Source of the DNA: JBJXGC01 sp046154545
Lineage (GTDB): Bacteria; Chloroflexota; Dehalococcoidia; Tepidiformales; Tepidiformaceae
Length of the DNA: 10,502 nucleotides
Assembly (NCBI GenBank): GCA_046154545.1
Contig: JBJXGC010000215.1
Location: 1 to 10,502 of the forward strand
Direction of reading: 5' to 3'
The notes below the pieces were generated by a model that did no database searches, was not told the origin of the DNA, and saw only the letters and a program-made list of their open reading frames with translations. Below are positions 1 through 6,939 of this stretch, piece after piece. The number at the start of each line of letters is the position of its first letter. The first letter of the stretch is position 1. The translations under genes and the position numbers were made by a program.

Positions 1-1160
1 GGATGCTGGAGGCCGCCGATAGCTACCCGGTGAACCTCGGCTTCTTCGGCAAGGGGAACAGCACGGACCCGGCTGCCCTCTGGACGCAGCTCGAAGCCGG
101 CGCCTGCGGGCTCAAGCTGCACGAAGATTGGGGCTCGACGCCAGCCGCCATCGACGTCTGCCTCCGGGTCGCCGACGCCTTCGATGTCCAGGTGGCCATT
201 CACACCGACACCCTCAACGAGGCAGGCTTCGTCGAGGAGACGATCGCGGCCATCGCGGGCCGCACCATTCACAGCTTCCACACCGAGGGCGCCGGCGGCG
301 GCCACGCCCCCGACATCATCCGCGTCGCCTCCTTGCCGAACGTGCTCCCCTCATCGACCAACCCCACCCGGCCCTACACCGTGAACACCATCCAGGAGCA
401 CCTGGACATGCTCATGGTCTGCCACCACCTCAACCCGAACGTGCGAGAGGACATCGCCTTCGCCGAGTCACGCATCCGGCCATCGACGATCGCGGCCGAG
501 GACATCCTCCACGACCTCGGCGCCATCTCGATGATGTCGAGTGACAGCCAGGCGATGGGCCGCGCCGGCGAAGTGGTCCTCCGTACCTGGCAGACCGCGC
601 ACAAGATGAAGGAACAGCGCGGGCCCCTCCCCGGCGACCCCGCGGGAGCCGACAACGCCCGGATCAAGCGCTACATCGCGAAGTACACGATCAACCCCGC
701 GATCGCCCAGGGGATCGCCCACGAGGTCGGCAGCATCGAGGTGGGCAAGCTCGCCGACCTCGTCCTCTGGGAGCCGGCCTTCTTCGGTGTGAAGCCCGAA
801 CTCCTGATCAAAGGCGGCATGATCGCCTACGCCGCGATGGGCGACCCCGGCGCCAGCATCCCAACGCCCCAGCCCGTGCGCTACCGGCCGATGTTCGGCG
901 CGGAAGTGCCCTCCACCCGGCGTCTCTTCGTCTCGGCGGCGGCGCTCGCGGCCGGGGTACCCGGGAACCTCGGCATCCGCACGCCGGCCGTCGCTGTCCG
1001 GGGCACCCGCACGATCGGCAAGGCGGCCATGGTCCATAACGATGCCACCCCCGAGATCACCGTCAACCCGGAAACGTTCGCCGTCCACGTCGATGGTGTA
1101 CTGGCCACCTGTGAGCCAGCCGCCAGCCTGCCGATGGCCCAACGGTACTTCCTCTTTTGA
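1..1160 (+). CDS. ureC: Urease alpha (catalytic) subunit UreC, 5'-truncated by the window edge
   Basis: Large subunit of the nickel enzyme urease, which hydrolyses urea to ammonia and carbamate in the cytoplasm. The reading frame is open from the window edge, and 385 residues are visible from the first ATG (base 3). Numbered from that Met, the known active-site residues line up at a constant offset of 179 from Klebsiella UreC: K38 (carbamylated Lys217), H40 (His219), H67 (His246), H93 (His272), C140 and H141 (Cys319, His320) and D181 (Asp360). The active-site signature MVCHHLNPNVREDIAFA is present. The C-terminus (MAQRYFLF) is typical, so about 180 N-terminal residues, including the HxH nickel ligands, lie outside. 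The stop overlaps the ureF start by 4 bp. The ATG at base 3 is internal, not the true start. Identification is essentially certain and no residue in the visible part suggests inactivation. Confidence 0.98.
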   Translation, partial: MLEAADSYPVNLGFFGKGNSTDPAALWTQLEAGACGLKLHEDWGSTPAAIDVCLRVADAFDVQVAIHTDTLNEAGFVEETIAAIAGRTIHSFHTEGAGGGHAPDIIRVASLPNVLPSSTNPTRPYTVNTIQEHLDMLMVCHHLNPNVREDIAFAESRIRPSTIAAEDILHDLGAISMMSSDSQAMGRAGEVVLRTWQTAHKMKEQRGPLPGDPAGADNARIKRYIAKYTINPAIAQGIAHEVGSIEVGKLADLVLWEPAFFGVKPELLIKGGMIAYAAMGDPGASIPTPQPVRYRPMFGAEVPSTRRLFVSAAALAAGVPGNLGIRTPAVAVRGTRTIGKAAMVHNDATPEITVNPETFAVHVDGVLATCEPAASLPMAQRYFLF

Positions 1161-1849
1161 CCGCCGCGCCCGGACTCCTGCCTTTCCTCCGCCTCGTCCA
1201 GGCCGTCGATTCCGGTTTTCCGACGGGCGGCTACGCCTTCAGCCACGGCCTTGAGTGGCTCCACCATGCCGGCTTGCTGGCTGGCGAAGTGGCCGTCGCC
1301 TCCGCGCTCGATGGCTACCTCGACCAGGTCATCGCGGGCCAGGCGTTCCCGGCCGCCATGGGCGCGGCCCGCGCGCGCTCCGAACGAGCGCTGTGCCGCT
1401 GGGACACCGTCCTCGACGCCTCCATCGCCGCCGAGGCTGAGCGCAACGGCGGCAGGGCGATGGGCGAGCGGCTCCTCGTCGGCGCCCTCGACGCGTTCGG
1501 CGGCGCTCGGACCGCCGCCTTCCTCGACGGCATCCGGAGCGGTCGCTCGCCCGGGCAGTACGCAATCGCCTTTGGCGTCGTCGCCGCCGACGCGGCGGTG
1601 CCGGAGGACCTGATGCTCGCCGGCCTTGGCATGGCCATGAGCGCGGCCATGGCCCAGGTCGCTGTCCGTCTCGGCGCTATCGGCCAGGCGGCAGGGACGC
1701 GCGTCGTGGCCGCCGTTGCGCCAGCCGTCGAAGCCCGGGTGCAGCAGGCCCTGGCGCGGGAGCCCCGGCCGCCCGGCGCCTGGTTGCCGGGCCTCGAACT
1801 AGCCGCCCTCCTCCAACCGGCAATGCACTACAGGATGTTCGCTTCATGA
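1157..1849 (+). CDS. ureF: Urease accessory protein UreF
   Basis: UreF (230 aa) bridges UreD and UreG in the urease activation complex and is thought to gate GTPase-coupled nickel transfer. The N-terminal family signature is clear: D18-S19 followed by PTGGYAFSHGLE at 22-33. The C-terminus MHYRMFAS matches the usual family ending. The rest is alanine-rich helix, as expected for this all-alpha protein, and the length is normal. The start is a TTG that overlaps the ureC stop as TTGA. No ATG or GTG is available before the conserved N-terminal motif, so TTG is the only reasonable start; no convincing Shine-Dalgarno precedes it, which points to translational coupling with ureC. The stop overlaps ureG by 4 bp (ATGA). 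Confidence 0.95.
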   Translation: MTAAPGLLPFLRLVQAVDSGFPTGGYAFSHGLEWLHHAGLLAGEVAVASALDGYLDQVIAGQAFPAAMGAARARSERALCRWDTVLDASIAAEAERNGGRAMGERLLVGALDAFGGARTAAFLDGIRSGRSPGQYAIAFGVVAADAAVPEDLMLAGLGMAMSAAMAQVAVRLGAIGQAAGTRVVAAVAPAVEARVQQALAREPRPPGAWLPGLELAALLQPAMHYRMFAS

Positions 1850-2499
1850 CAAGCCCCGCCCCTTCCCTACCCTCCACGCGCCGCGTCGGACGCGCCCTCC
1901 GCATTGGCATCGCTGGCCCTGTCGGTTCTGGCAAGACCGCGGCCGTCCTTGCCCTCTGCGAGGCGCTCCGCGACCGGATCGACATGGCCGTCGTCACGAA
2001 CGACATTTACACGGCCGAGGATGCACGCTTCCTCCTCATCCACTCGGCTCTTCCCGAAGACCGGATCGTCGGCGTGGCCACTGGCGGCTGCCCCCATGCC
2101 GCCATCCGCGAGGATGCTTCGCTCAATCTCCGGGCAATCGCCGGCCTCGAAGCCCGACACCCGGGCGTCGACCTGATCCTCATCGAAAGCGGTGGCGACA
2201 ACCTTTCCGCGACGTTTAGCCCGGAACTCGTTGACCGCGTCATGTACGTCATCGATGTCGCGGGCGGGGACAAGATCCCGCGCAAGGGCGGGCCCGGCGT
2301 CTGCAATTCAGACCTTCTCGTCATCAACAAGCGTGACCTCGCCGAGTACGTCGGTGCCAGTCTCGATGTGATGCGGCGCGACGCCACCGCGGCCCGTGGC
2401 GAGCGCCCCTTCCTCGTCACCAGCATGCGAGACGCCGGCGACCGCGCCGCCCTCGCCGAGTGGGTGCTCCGTCAGCTCGGTGACGCGCGCCAGCCATGA
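1846..2499 (+). CDS. ureG: Urease accessory GTPase UreG
   Basis: SIMIBI-class GTPase that binds nickel as a dimer and drives its delivery to apo-urease. All expected motifs are present in the 217 residues: P-loop GPVGSGKT (24-31), the CPH nickel-binding motif (82-84), ESGGDNL (114-120), VIDVAGGDKIPRKGGPG (135-151), and the guanine-specificity motif NKRD (161-164, where NKTD is commonest). The first 18 residues are Pro/Ser/Arg-rich and contain no histidine cluster, so there is no built-in nickel-storage tail. The ATG lies in an ATGA overlap with ureF, and the 3' end overlaps ureD in the same way, so the accessory genes are probably translationally coupled. Function is certain at family level. 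Confidence 0.98.
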   Translation: MTSPAPSLPSTRRVGRALRIGIAGPVGSGKTAAVLALCEALRDRIDMAVVTNDIYTAEDARFLLIHSALPEDRIVGVATGGCPHAAIREDASLNLRAIAGLEARHPGVDLILIESGGDNLSATFSPELVDRVMYVIDVAGGDKIPRKGGPGVCNSDLLVINKRDLAEYVGASLDVMRRDATAARGERPFLVTSMRDAGDRAALAEWVLRQLGDARQP

Positions 2500-3329
2500 C
2501 GGTCTCGCGCGCTCGCCTCGTGGCCCATGCGGATTGCGGCCGAAGCCGGGTCGCCCACGCCTACGCGGCGGCGCCCCAGCGCTGGGCGTTCGGTGCCCCG
2601 TCGGGCGACGGTTGGGTCGATGTCTGCCACCAGGCAGTCGGCGATGGTGTCTTCGCCGGTGATTGCTGCCGTGCCACGATCGAGGTTGGGCGAACCGCCC
2701 GGGCGGTCGTGCGCTCGATCACGGCCACCCCACTCCGGGGCCCCGGGAAGAGCGCGACCATCACCCGCATCCGCGTTGCCGCGGACGGCACGCTGTTGCA
2801 TCTCCCCGGGGCGCTCATCCCCCAGCGTGAGTCCGACCACGCCGTCGTCCTCCGGGTCGATGCTGCGGCGGGCGCCCGCGTGCTGCTGGCGAGTGCGGTC
2901 GTCCTTGGCCGTACAGGCATGGGTGAACGTGGCGCCTTCACCCGGCTCCGGAGCCGGACGAGCCTGCGCTACGGCGGGGCCCTCGCCTACGCCGACGAGG
3001 CAGCACTGCGGCCTTCGGCCTGGCTCTTCGAGGGAGCGGCCGGACTCGGCCCCGCCCAGGCCGCCCTCTCGGTCTTCGCCATCGGGGATTGGCCACCAGC
3101 CGAACCCGTCTGGTGGGACGCGTTCACGGACTCCCCCACCGCCCGCCGCGGGGTCAGTCGCCTGCGACTGGGTGGGGTCACGTTCCGGGCGCTGTGCGCC
3201 ACCCTCGGCGACACGCAAGAACTCGTGGCCGGCATCGAGCGGGCGGCCCGGGCCTACGTCTCCTCGGTTAGCCGGTCTCTTCCCGAGAGCTCGATGAGCT
3301 CTTCGTGGAAGTCGAACCAGACGGTGTGA
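2496..3329 (+). CDS. ureD: Urease accessory protein UreD (UreH)
   Basis: UreD (277 aa) is the scaffold that binds apo-urease directly and recruits UreF-UreG. It is a poorly conserved family. The call rests on GDGVFAGD (49-56), LHLPGALIP (101-109), GRTGMGER (138-145) and its place directly after ureG. Compared with the family pattern it has an unusual set of cysteines and histidines near the N-terminus (C14, H21, C44, H45, C57, C58). The ATG overlaps the ureG stop (ATGA). The last 25 residues are Ser-rich, are encoded antisense to the end of the convergent PPDK-like gene, and may be a non-conserved tail. It ends the visible urease operon. Sure at family level; fine detail is less certain because of divergence. 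Confidence 0.9.
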   Translation: MTVSRARLVAHADCGRSRVAHAYAAAPQRWAFGAPSGDGWVDVCHQAVGDGVFAGDCCRATIEVGRTARAVVRSITATPLRGPGKSATITRIRVAADGTLLHLPGALIPQRESDHAVVLRVDAAAGARVLLASAVVLGRTGMGERGAFTRLRSRTSLRYGGALAYADEAALRPSAWLFEGAAGLGPAQAALSVFAIGDWPPAEPVWWDAFTDSPTARRGVSRLRLGGVTFRALCATLGDTQELVAGIERAARAYVSSVSRSLPESSMSSSWKSNQTV

Positions 3330-5452
3330 TAGCTATCCTTGAGGGGTGAGGCGAGCATCGTCGCGTCGCCCGCCTCCAGCGCCGCCAGCGCCCGTTCGAA
3401 CCGCGGGAGGTAGGCGCCGAGGCGGCCGACGTGACCGGCGCTCTCGGCTATCACCGGCGCCAGGCCCTCGTGGAGGTCCCGCACCGAGGCCACGAGCGCC
3501 GAGAGCGCCTCCTCCGGCTGCCCCTGCCCGGCCAGCTGCCAGTCCGTTATCAACCGCTTGAACCGGTCGTTGAGTTCGCTGAAGCGCGCATAGCAGGCTT
3601 CGAACGGCTCCCCCCGGACGCCCGCCCGCTCGCTCGACAGGCGCTCCTTCAGCCACGTCCGCCCCTCTTGGCTCGGCATGAAGCCGCGGGGCGTCTCCTT
3701 GAACAGCTGTGGCCACTCCCCAACGAGGCCCGTCACGGTCTCCACGCTCGCCGAAAGGTAGGCCGCCGCCCGCTCAGCGCTGCACAGCCCCTTGAGCTGG
3801 ATGGCGCGCACCACGTCCATGATCGTGACGCCGACCGTCTGCCCGTCCCCGGCCGACGGTGCCCGCGTGCCGGGTTCGACCCCGAGCGCCGCCGCCCATT
3901 CGCGGATCGTCCGGGCTTCGTCCAAGTCGACCGTCCCGGCCTCCCGGCGGTCGCCGAGGTAGAGCCGGCCGCTGGAGCCGTCCACCGTCACCAGATCGCC
4001 CTCCCGCATGGTCAGGCCACCAACGTGCAGCCCTTCGGGGCTGAACCGGCCGCCCTCCAGGCTCGTCACGGCCGGGATCGACCAGCTCCGCGCCACCACC
4101 GCCGCATGGCTGGCCACACCGCCGCGCGTGGTCAGCAACGCCGCCGCGCCGACCATCCCGTGGACGTCCTCGGGCGACGTCTTCTCCCGGGCCAGCACGA
4201 CGGCGACGCCATCGGCTGCGAGCGACGCGGCGCGGTCCGCGTCGAAGCAGAGTACGCCCGCCGCCACGCCCGGCGAGGCCGCCAGGCCGGCGCCTGCCGC
4301 GGTGGCTGTTGGGTCGACCCGCCCCGCGTTGGCGAGCTGCCCCAGGACCTGCTGGTCCACCCGGGCCACCGCCTCCGCCCGGTCGAGCGGAAAGTCCGGG
4401 TCCTCGGCCATTTCGACCGCGATCCTGACGGCTGCCGCCGCGCTCCGCCGTCCACTCCGCGTCTGGAGCACGAACAGCCGGCCGCCGCTGACCGTGAACT
4501 CGACGTCGCACATGTCCCGGTAGTGGCGCTCCAACCGCCCGAGGGCCTCGGTCAGCTCCGCGTAGACGGCGGGCATCCCGGTACGGAGGGTGTCGAGGCC
4601 ACTGACCGCGTGCGTCCCGGCAACGACGTCCTCCCCCTGTGCCCGGGCCAGGTAGTCGCCGAACGGTTTCGCCTCACCGGTCGCCGGGTCGCGCGTGAAG
4701 ACGACGCCTGTCCCCGAGCGGTCATCAAGGTTGCCGAAGACCATCGCCTGGACCGTGACGGCCGTCCCCATCTCCTCGCCGATGCCTTCGTGCGCGCGGA
4801 AGACGCGGGCGCGCTCGGAGTGCCAGGAACGGAAGACGGCCTCGACGGCCCCGCGGAGCTGGGCCATCGGGTGGTCTGGTATCGTCAGCCCGTTGGCCCG
4901 GGCAACGGCCCGCACACGTTCGGCCGCGGCAACCGCGGCCGCCGCCGAGCCATCATGCATCGCCGCTGCCGCGATCTCGTCCCCGGCCAGCCCGAGGACC
5001 GTCTCCGCGTACATCCGGCAGAAGCGGAGCCAGGTGTCGGCGGCGAAGCTGGCGCTCCCCGTCGAAGCGGCGAGTGCCTCCCGGACCGCGGGCGTGATCC
5101 CGACGTTCAGGAGCGTGTCCATCATCCCTGGCATCGAAACCGGCGCGCCCGAACGGACCGAGACGAGCAGCGGCTGGTCAGGGTCGCCGAAGCGGACGCC
5201 GAGCGCATCGCCGAGCCGCTCCAGGTGCGCCGCGATCTGCCCGTCCAGCTCAGCGGGCCAGCCCGACCGCAGGTACCTCCGGCAGACCTCCGTCGTGATG
5301 ATGAACCCCGGCGGCACGGGCAGCTTCAGTGCCTGTGTCATCTCGACGAGACCGGCGCCTTTGCCGCCCAATAATTGTGTCGCGTCGCGGCCCGGTTGGA
5401 CTGGATCGTCGAACGCTACGACATCGGCCTGGACGGCGGGGGAGACGCTCAT
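3254..5452 (-). CDS. Pyruvate,phosphate dikinase-like protein with PEP-binding barrel replaced by a winged-helix/helical C-terminus
   Basis: Predicted 732-aa cytoplasmic phosphotransferase. The ATP-grasp half (about 10-350) has GGKGAGL (29-35), the PPDK signature SVRSGAPVSMPGMMDTLLN (98-116) and EFTV..LFVLQTRSGRR near 318-336. The swivelling phosphohistidine domain (about 385-505) carries TSPED (425-429) and RGGVASHAAVVAR (443-455) with phospho-acceptor H449. PPDK normally continues with a roughly 340-residue PEP/pyruvate TIM barrel; here there is none. Instead residues 545-606 look like a winged helix and 615-722 are helical with PLKDSYHTVWF (703-713). The Thr two residues before the catalytic His, phosphorylated by PPDK regulatory protein in other PPDKs, is Ala447. 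The ATG at 5452 is chosen because GAGGT stands 7 nt before it; a GTG at 5530 would add 26 poorly conserved residues. Databases would probably call it PPDK, but classical PPDK chemistry is doubtful. Confidence 0.85.
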   Translation of the reverse strand: MSVSPAVQADVVAFDDPVQPGRDATQLLGGKGAGLVEMTQALKLPVPPGFIITTEVCRRYLRSGWPAELDGQIAAHLERLGDALGVRFGDPDQPLLVSVRSGAPVSMPGMMDTLLNVGITPAVREALAASTGSASFAADTWLRFCRMYAETVLGLAGDEIAAAAMHDGSAAAAVAAAERVRAVARANGLTIPDHPMAQLRGAVEAVFRSWHSERARVFRAHEGIGEEMGTAVTVQAMVFGNLDDRSGTGVVFTRDPATGEAKPFGDYLARAQGEDVVAGTHAVSGLDTLRTGMPAVYAELTEALGRLERHYRDMCDVEFTVSGGRLFVLQTRSGRRSAAAAVRIAVEMAEDPDFPLDRAEAVARVDQQVLGQLANAGRVDPTATAAGAGLAASPGVAAGVLCFDADRAASLAADGVAVVLAREKTSPEDVHGMVGAAALLTTRGGVASHAAVVARSWSIPAVTSLEGGRFSPEGLHVGGLTMREGDLVTVDGSSGRLYLGDRREAGTVDLDEARTIREWAAALGVEPGTRAPSAGDGQTVGVTIMDVVRAIQLKGLCSAERAAAYLSASVETVTGLVGEWPQLFKETPRGFMPSQEGRTWLKERLSSERAGVRGEPFEACYARFSELNDRFKRLITDWQLAGQGQPEEALSALVASVRDLHEGLAPVIAESAGHVGRLGAYLPRFERALAALEAGDATMLASPLKDSYHTVWFDFHEELIELSGRDRLTEET

Positions 5453-5459
5453 GCTCGCT

Positions 5460-5464
5460 ACCTC
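5460..5464 (-). promoter_or_regulatory. Shine-Dalgarno site of the PPDK-like gene
   Basis: On the minus strand GAGGT lies 7 nt before the ATG at 5452. It decides the start in favour of this ATG over the in-frame GTG at 5530. A possible -10 box TACGCT (5527-5522, minus strand) would give a leader of about 60 nt, but no matching -35 box is visible, so that promoter is a guess. Confidence 0.6.
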
Positions 5465-5589
5465 ATCGTTCGGGCTGCTGCCGCCATGGGTCACCCGTAC
5501 TCGCTCTTCGCGGCGTTCCCCAGCGTACACAACCCGGCCCGAATGCTCTTCCCAGCACCCTCCCTTCCCCCCGTGCGCCAGCGGTGCCG

Positions 5590-5595
5590 TACACT
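5590..5595 (+). promoter_or_regulatory. Probable -10 box (TACACT) of a leaderless promoter for the first DinB-like gene
   Basis: TACACT stands exactly 6 nt before the ATG at 5602, and no purine-rich ribosome binding site lies between or just upstream. The usual distance from a -10 box to the transcription start puts the RNA 5' end on the start codon. The same box with the same spacing precedes the HEAT-repeat gene at 6940. The upstream sequence is a C/T-rich tract (5549-5572) with no recognisable -35 box. Confidence 0.5.
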
Positions 5596-5601
5596 TTCGC
5601 G

Positions 5602-6180
5602 ATGCTCCCCGTCCTCCGCGCCGCAGCCGACCAGCTCATCATGGATGTGGCGATGGTGGAGTACGTCGCAGCGAGCGTCACCGCAGCCGCGGACGCCGGG
5701 GAGGTCAGCGCCGCGGCCTTCCTGGTGCCAGTCACGCATCTCGCCGTCTATATTGAGGAGTGTGCGAGCGAGGTTGCGCGGTTCCTTGATGGCGCCCCCG
5801 CCGTCCTGCCCGCCTGCGATTGGCCGCTCGCCGGCGCATCGACTGCGGCGGCGGTCTCGCTCGACGAATCCCTGGACGCACTCGCGGCCGCCCGCGATGA
5901 CCTCATCCAGGTGCTGGCCCGGGTGGCCCGCACACAGGAAGGACGGTCACGGAGCGGCGAGTCGGCCGTGGCCTTCATGGCCAGGGCTTCGGCCCACATC
6001 AGCCACCACGCCTTCGACCTGATCGACGCCGCGCCCCGCCTGCGGGACGACGGCTTCTTCTTGAACTGGGCCCTCTGGCCCGGCCTCTACGACGCCCCGG
6101 ACCTCCAGGCACGCCGGCTGTCGTTCATCGGCGCCCTGGCCGCTCAGCCCGACACAACCAAGGAGGACTCTCTCACGTGA
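5602..6180 (+). CDS. Divergent DinB-like four-helix protein
   Basis: A 192-aa protein, predicted mostly helical, with no signal peptide or membrane segment. I did not recognise it by overall similarity. The pattern H46 (in VTHLAVYIEE) plus H132 and H136 (in AHISHHAFDL) reproduces the single-His then HxxxH metal triad of DinB/YfiT-type proteins, and the length fits. The neighbouring gene, overlapping by 4 bp (GTGA), is a clearer DinB member with the same triad. DinB-type enzymes typically use thiol cofactors or act on small electrophiles; the substrate here cannot be told. The frame is open upstream to 5329, but ATG 5602 is preferred because of the TACACT box 6 nt upstream and because the upstream extension is antisense to the PPDK-like gene. 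Residues 64-120 (Ala/Pro-rich) look like a variable loop. Confidence 0.65.
   Translation: MLPVLRAAADQLIMDVAMVEYVAASVTAAADAGEVSAAAFLVPVTHLAVYIEECASEVARFLDGAPAVLPACDWPLAGASTAAAVSLDESLDALAAARDDLIQVLARVARTQEGRSRSGESAVAFMARASAHISHHAFDLIDAAPRLRDDGFFLNWALWPGLYDAPDLQARRLSFIGALAAQPDTTKEDSLT
6160..6166 (+). promoter_or_regulatory. Strong Shine-Dalgarno for the second DinB-like gene
   Basis: AAGGAGG lies 10 nt before the GTG start at 6177, inside the end of the preceding gene. It supports the GTG start and independent re-initiation in addition to the GTGA overlap. Confidence 0.75.
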
Positions 6181-6752
6181 ATCACGACGTCGCTCGCGTC
6201 ATGCAAGAACTCGACGCTCACCGGCAGAAGTACATCGATTTCTGCCGCTCACTCACCGATGAACAACTCATGCGGCCCGTCCCTCGCAGCAGCTGGGTCG
6301 TGCGCGACTTCATCGCCCACCTCGCCACCATCGACGGGCCCGTCGGCGAGATGTTCAAGACCGTGCACGACGGTGGCGACCCCGGCATCCGCACCGGCGA
6401 CGGCGGGAAGTGGAACGTCGATAGTTGGAACGACGGCCAGGTGGCCGACCGGCGCAACCACCCGCTCGAAGACGTCCTCGCCGAGGCCGCCGAGACCCGG
6501 GCCGTCCTCCGCGCCCACATGGCCAACCTCAGCACCGAAGACCTCGGCCGCAAGCTGAAGTTTGGCGGCGACAACAAGCGCCCGCCTTCGGAGATCCCGC
6601 TCCTCGCCTACCTCAGCGGCTGGTGCAAGCACGACCCGATGCACGCCGTGGACATGGCGCGGGCCATGCCCGAAGTCCTCACGGCGGACTTCAAGGCCTG
6701 GATCGACGACCCCGTGATCGCCGGCTACCAGGCTTCCATGAACCCCGCCTGA
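6177..6752 (+). CDS. DinB / maleylpyruvate isomerase N-terminal-like protein
   Basis: A 191-aa soluble protein of the DinB/MDMPI superfamily, a four-helix bundle with one metal ion. The N-terminal motif WVVRDFIAHLA (40-50) carries metal ligand H48, and WCKHDPMHAVDM (149-160) carries H152 and H156 in HxxxH spacing. The central Gly/Asp/Trp-rich stretch (66-90) is typical of the loop between helices in this group. Members are thiol-dependent transferases or isomerases, or resistance proteins; the exact reaction is not readable here. It starts at GTG 6177, overlapping the stop of the first DinB-like gene, with AAGGAGG upstream, so the two form an operon and may be distant paralogues. No obvious partner genes follow; a 187-bp gap separates it from the next operon. 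Confidence 0.8.
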   Translation: MNHDVARVMQELDAHRQKYIDFCRSLTDEQLMRPVPRSSWVVRDFIAHLATIDGPVGEMFKTVHDGGDPGIRTGDGGKWNVDSWNDGQVADRRNHPLEDVLAEAAETRAVLRAHMANLSTEDLGRKLKFGGDNKRPPSEIPLLAYLSGWCKHDPMHAVDMARAMPEVLTADFKAWIDDPVIAGYQASMNPA

Positions 6753-6802
6753 GTCTCCATGTCCACGGTGGGCTTCATGGTTGTGCGCGATGCCGGTAGT
6801 GC

Positions 6803-6824
6803 GGGGACACAAGGGGTTGTCCCC
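6803..6824 (+). repeat. Inverted repeat, possible terminator of the DinB-like operon
   Basis: Perfect 7-bp arms GGGGACA (6803-6809) and TGTCCCC (6818-6824) with an 8-nt loop, 50 bp after the DinB-like stop. No U-tract follows, so intrinsic termination is unproven; it could instead be an operator or a factor-assisted stop. The rest of the 6753-6939 gap shows no gene. Confidence 0.4.
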
Positions 6825-6902
6825 AGTTGTGACGCCCTGCGGCATGGATGTCTTTGCGTCTCGTCGATGTCGTGCCACCGCCAAACGCTGCACCCACGCC
6901 GA

Positions 6903-6920
6903 CGTCCATCCGTTTGGACG
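6903..6920 (+). repeat. Small inverted repeat just upstream of the HEAT-gene -10 box
   Basis: CGTCC (6903-6907) and GGACG (6916-6920) form 5-bp arms around an 8-nt spacer, ending 7 bp before the TACACT box. The position, roughly -37 to -20 relative to a start at 6940, suits an operator. The arms are short enough that chance is possible. Confidence 0.3.
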
Positions 6921-6927
6921 GAGCTGG

Positions 6928-6933
6928 TACACT
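6928..6933 (+). promoter_or_regulatory. Probable -10 box (TACACT) of a leaderless promoter for the HEAT-repeat operon
   Basis: GTACACT is followed by 6 nt and then ATG 6940. The only purine-rich stretch (GGAG, 6920-6923) is 16 nt from the ATG, too far for a normal Shine-Dalgarno. Box and spacing match those at 5590-5602. A TTGGAC-like hexamer at 6914 is only 8 nt from the box and so is not a standard -35. Confidence 0.55.
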
Positions 6934-6939
6934 CGAGTC

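Noticed and set aside
3431..5374. 647-residue open frame on the + strand opposite the PPDK-like gene
   Set aside because: It is Arg/His/Pro-rich with no family motif, and lies exactly antisense to a gene with clear PPDK signatures. Long antisense frames are expected at this GC content.
5453..5530. GTG-initiated 26-residue N-terminal extension of the PPDK-like protein
   Set aside because: The extension is charged and unlike PPDK N-termini, while ATG 5452 has GAGGT at 7-nt spacing.
5329..5601. Upstream extension of the first DinB-like gene
   Set aside because: It would run antisense through the start of the PPDK-like gene and across the divergent promoter region, with Arg-rich non-domain sequence.
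6781..6939. Upstream ATG start for the HEAT-repeat protein
   Set aside because: It would add 53 Cys/His/Arg-rich residues across a probable promoter and inverted repeat; ATG 6940 fits the promoter box and the repeat fold.
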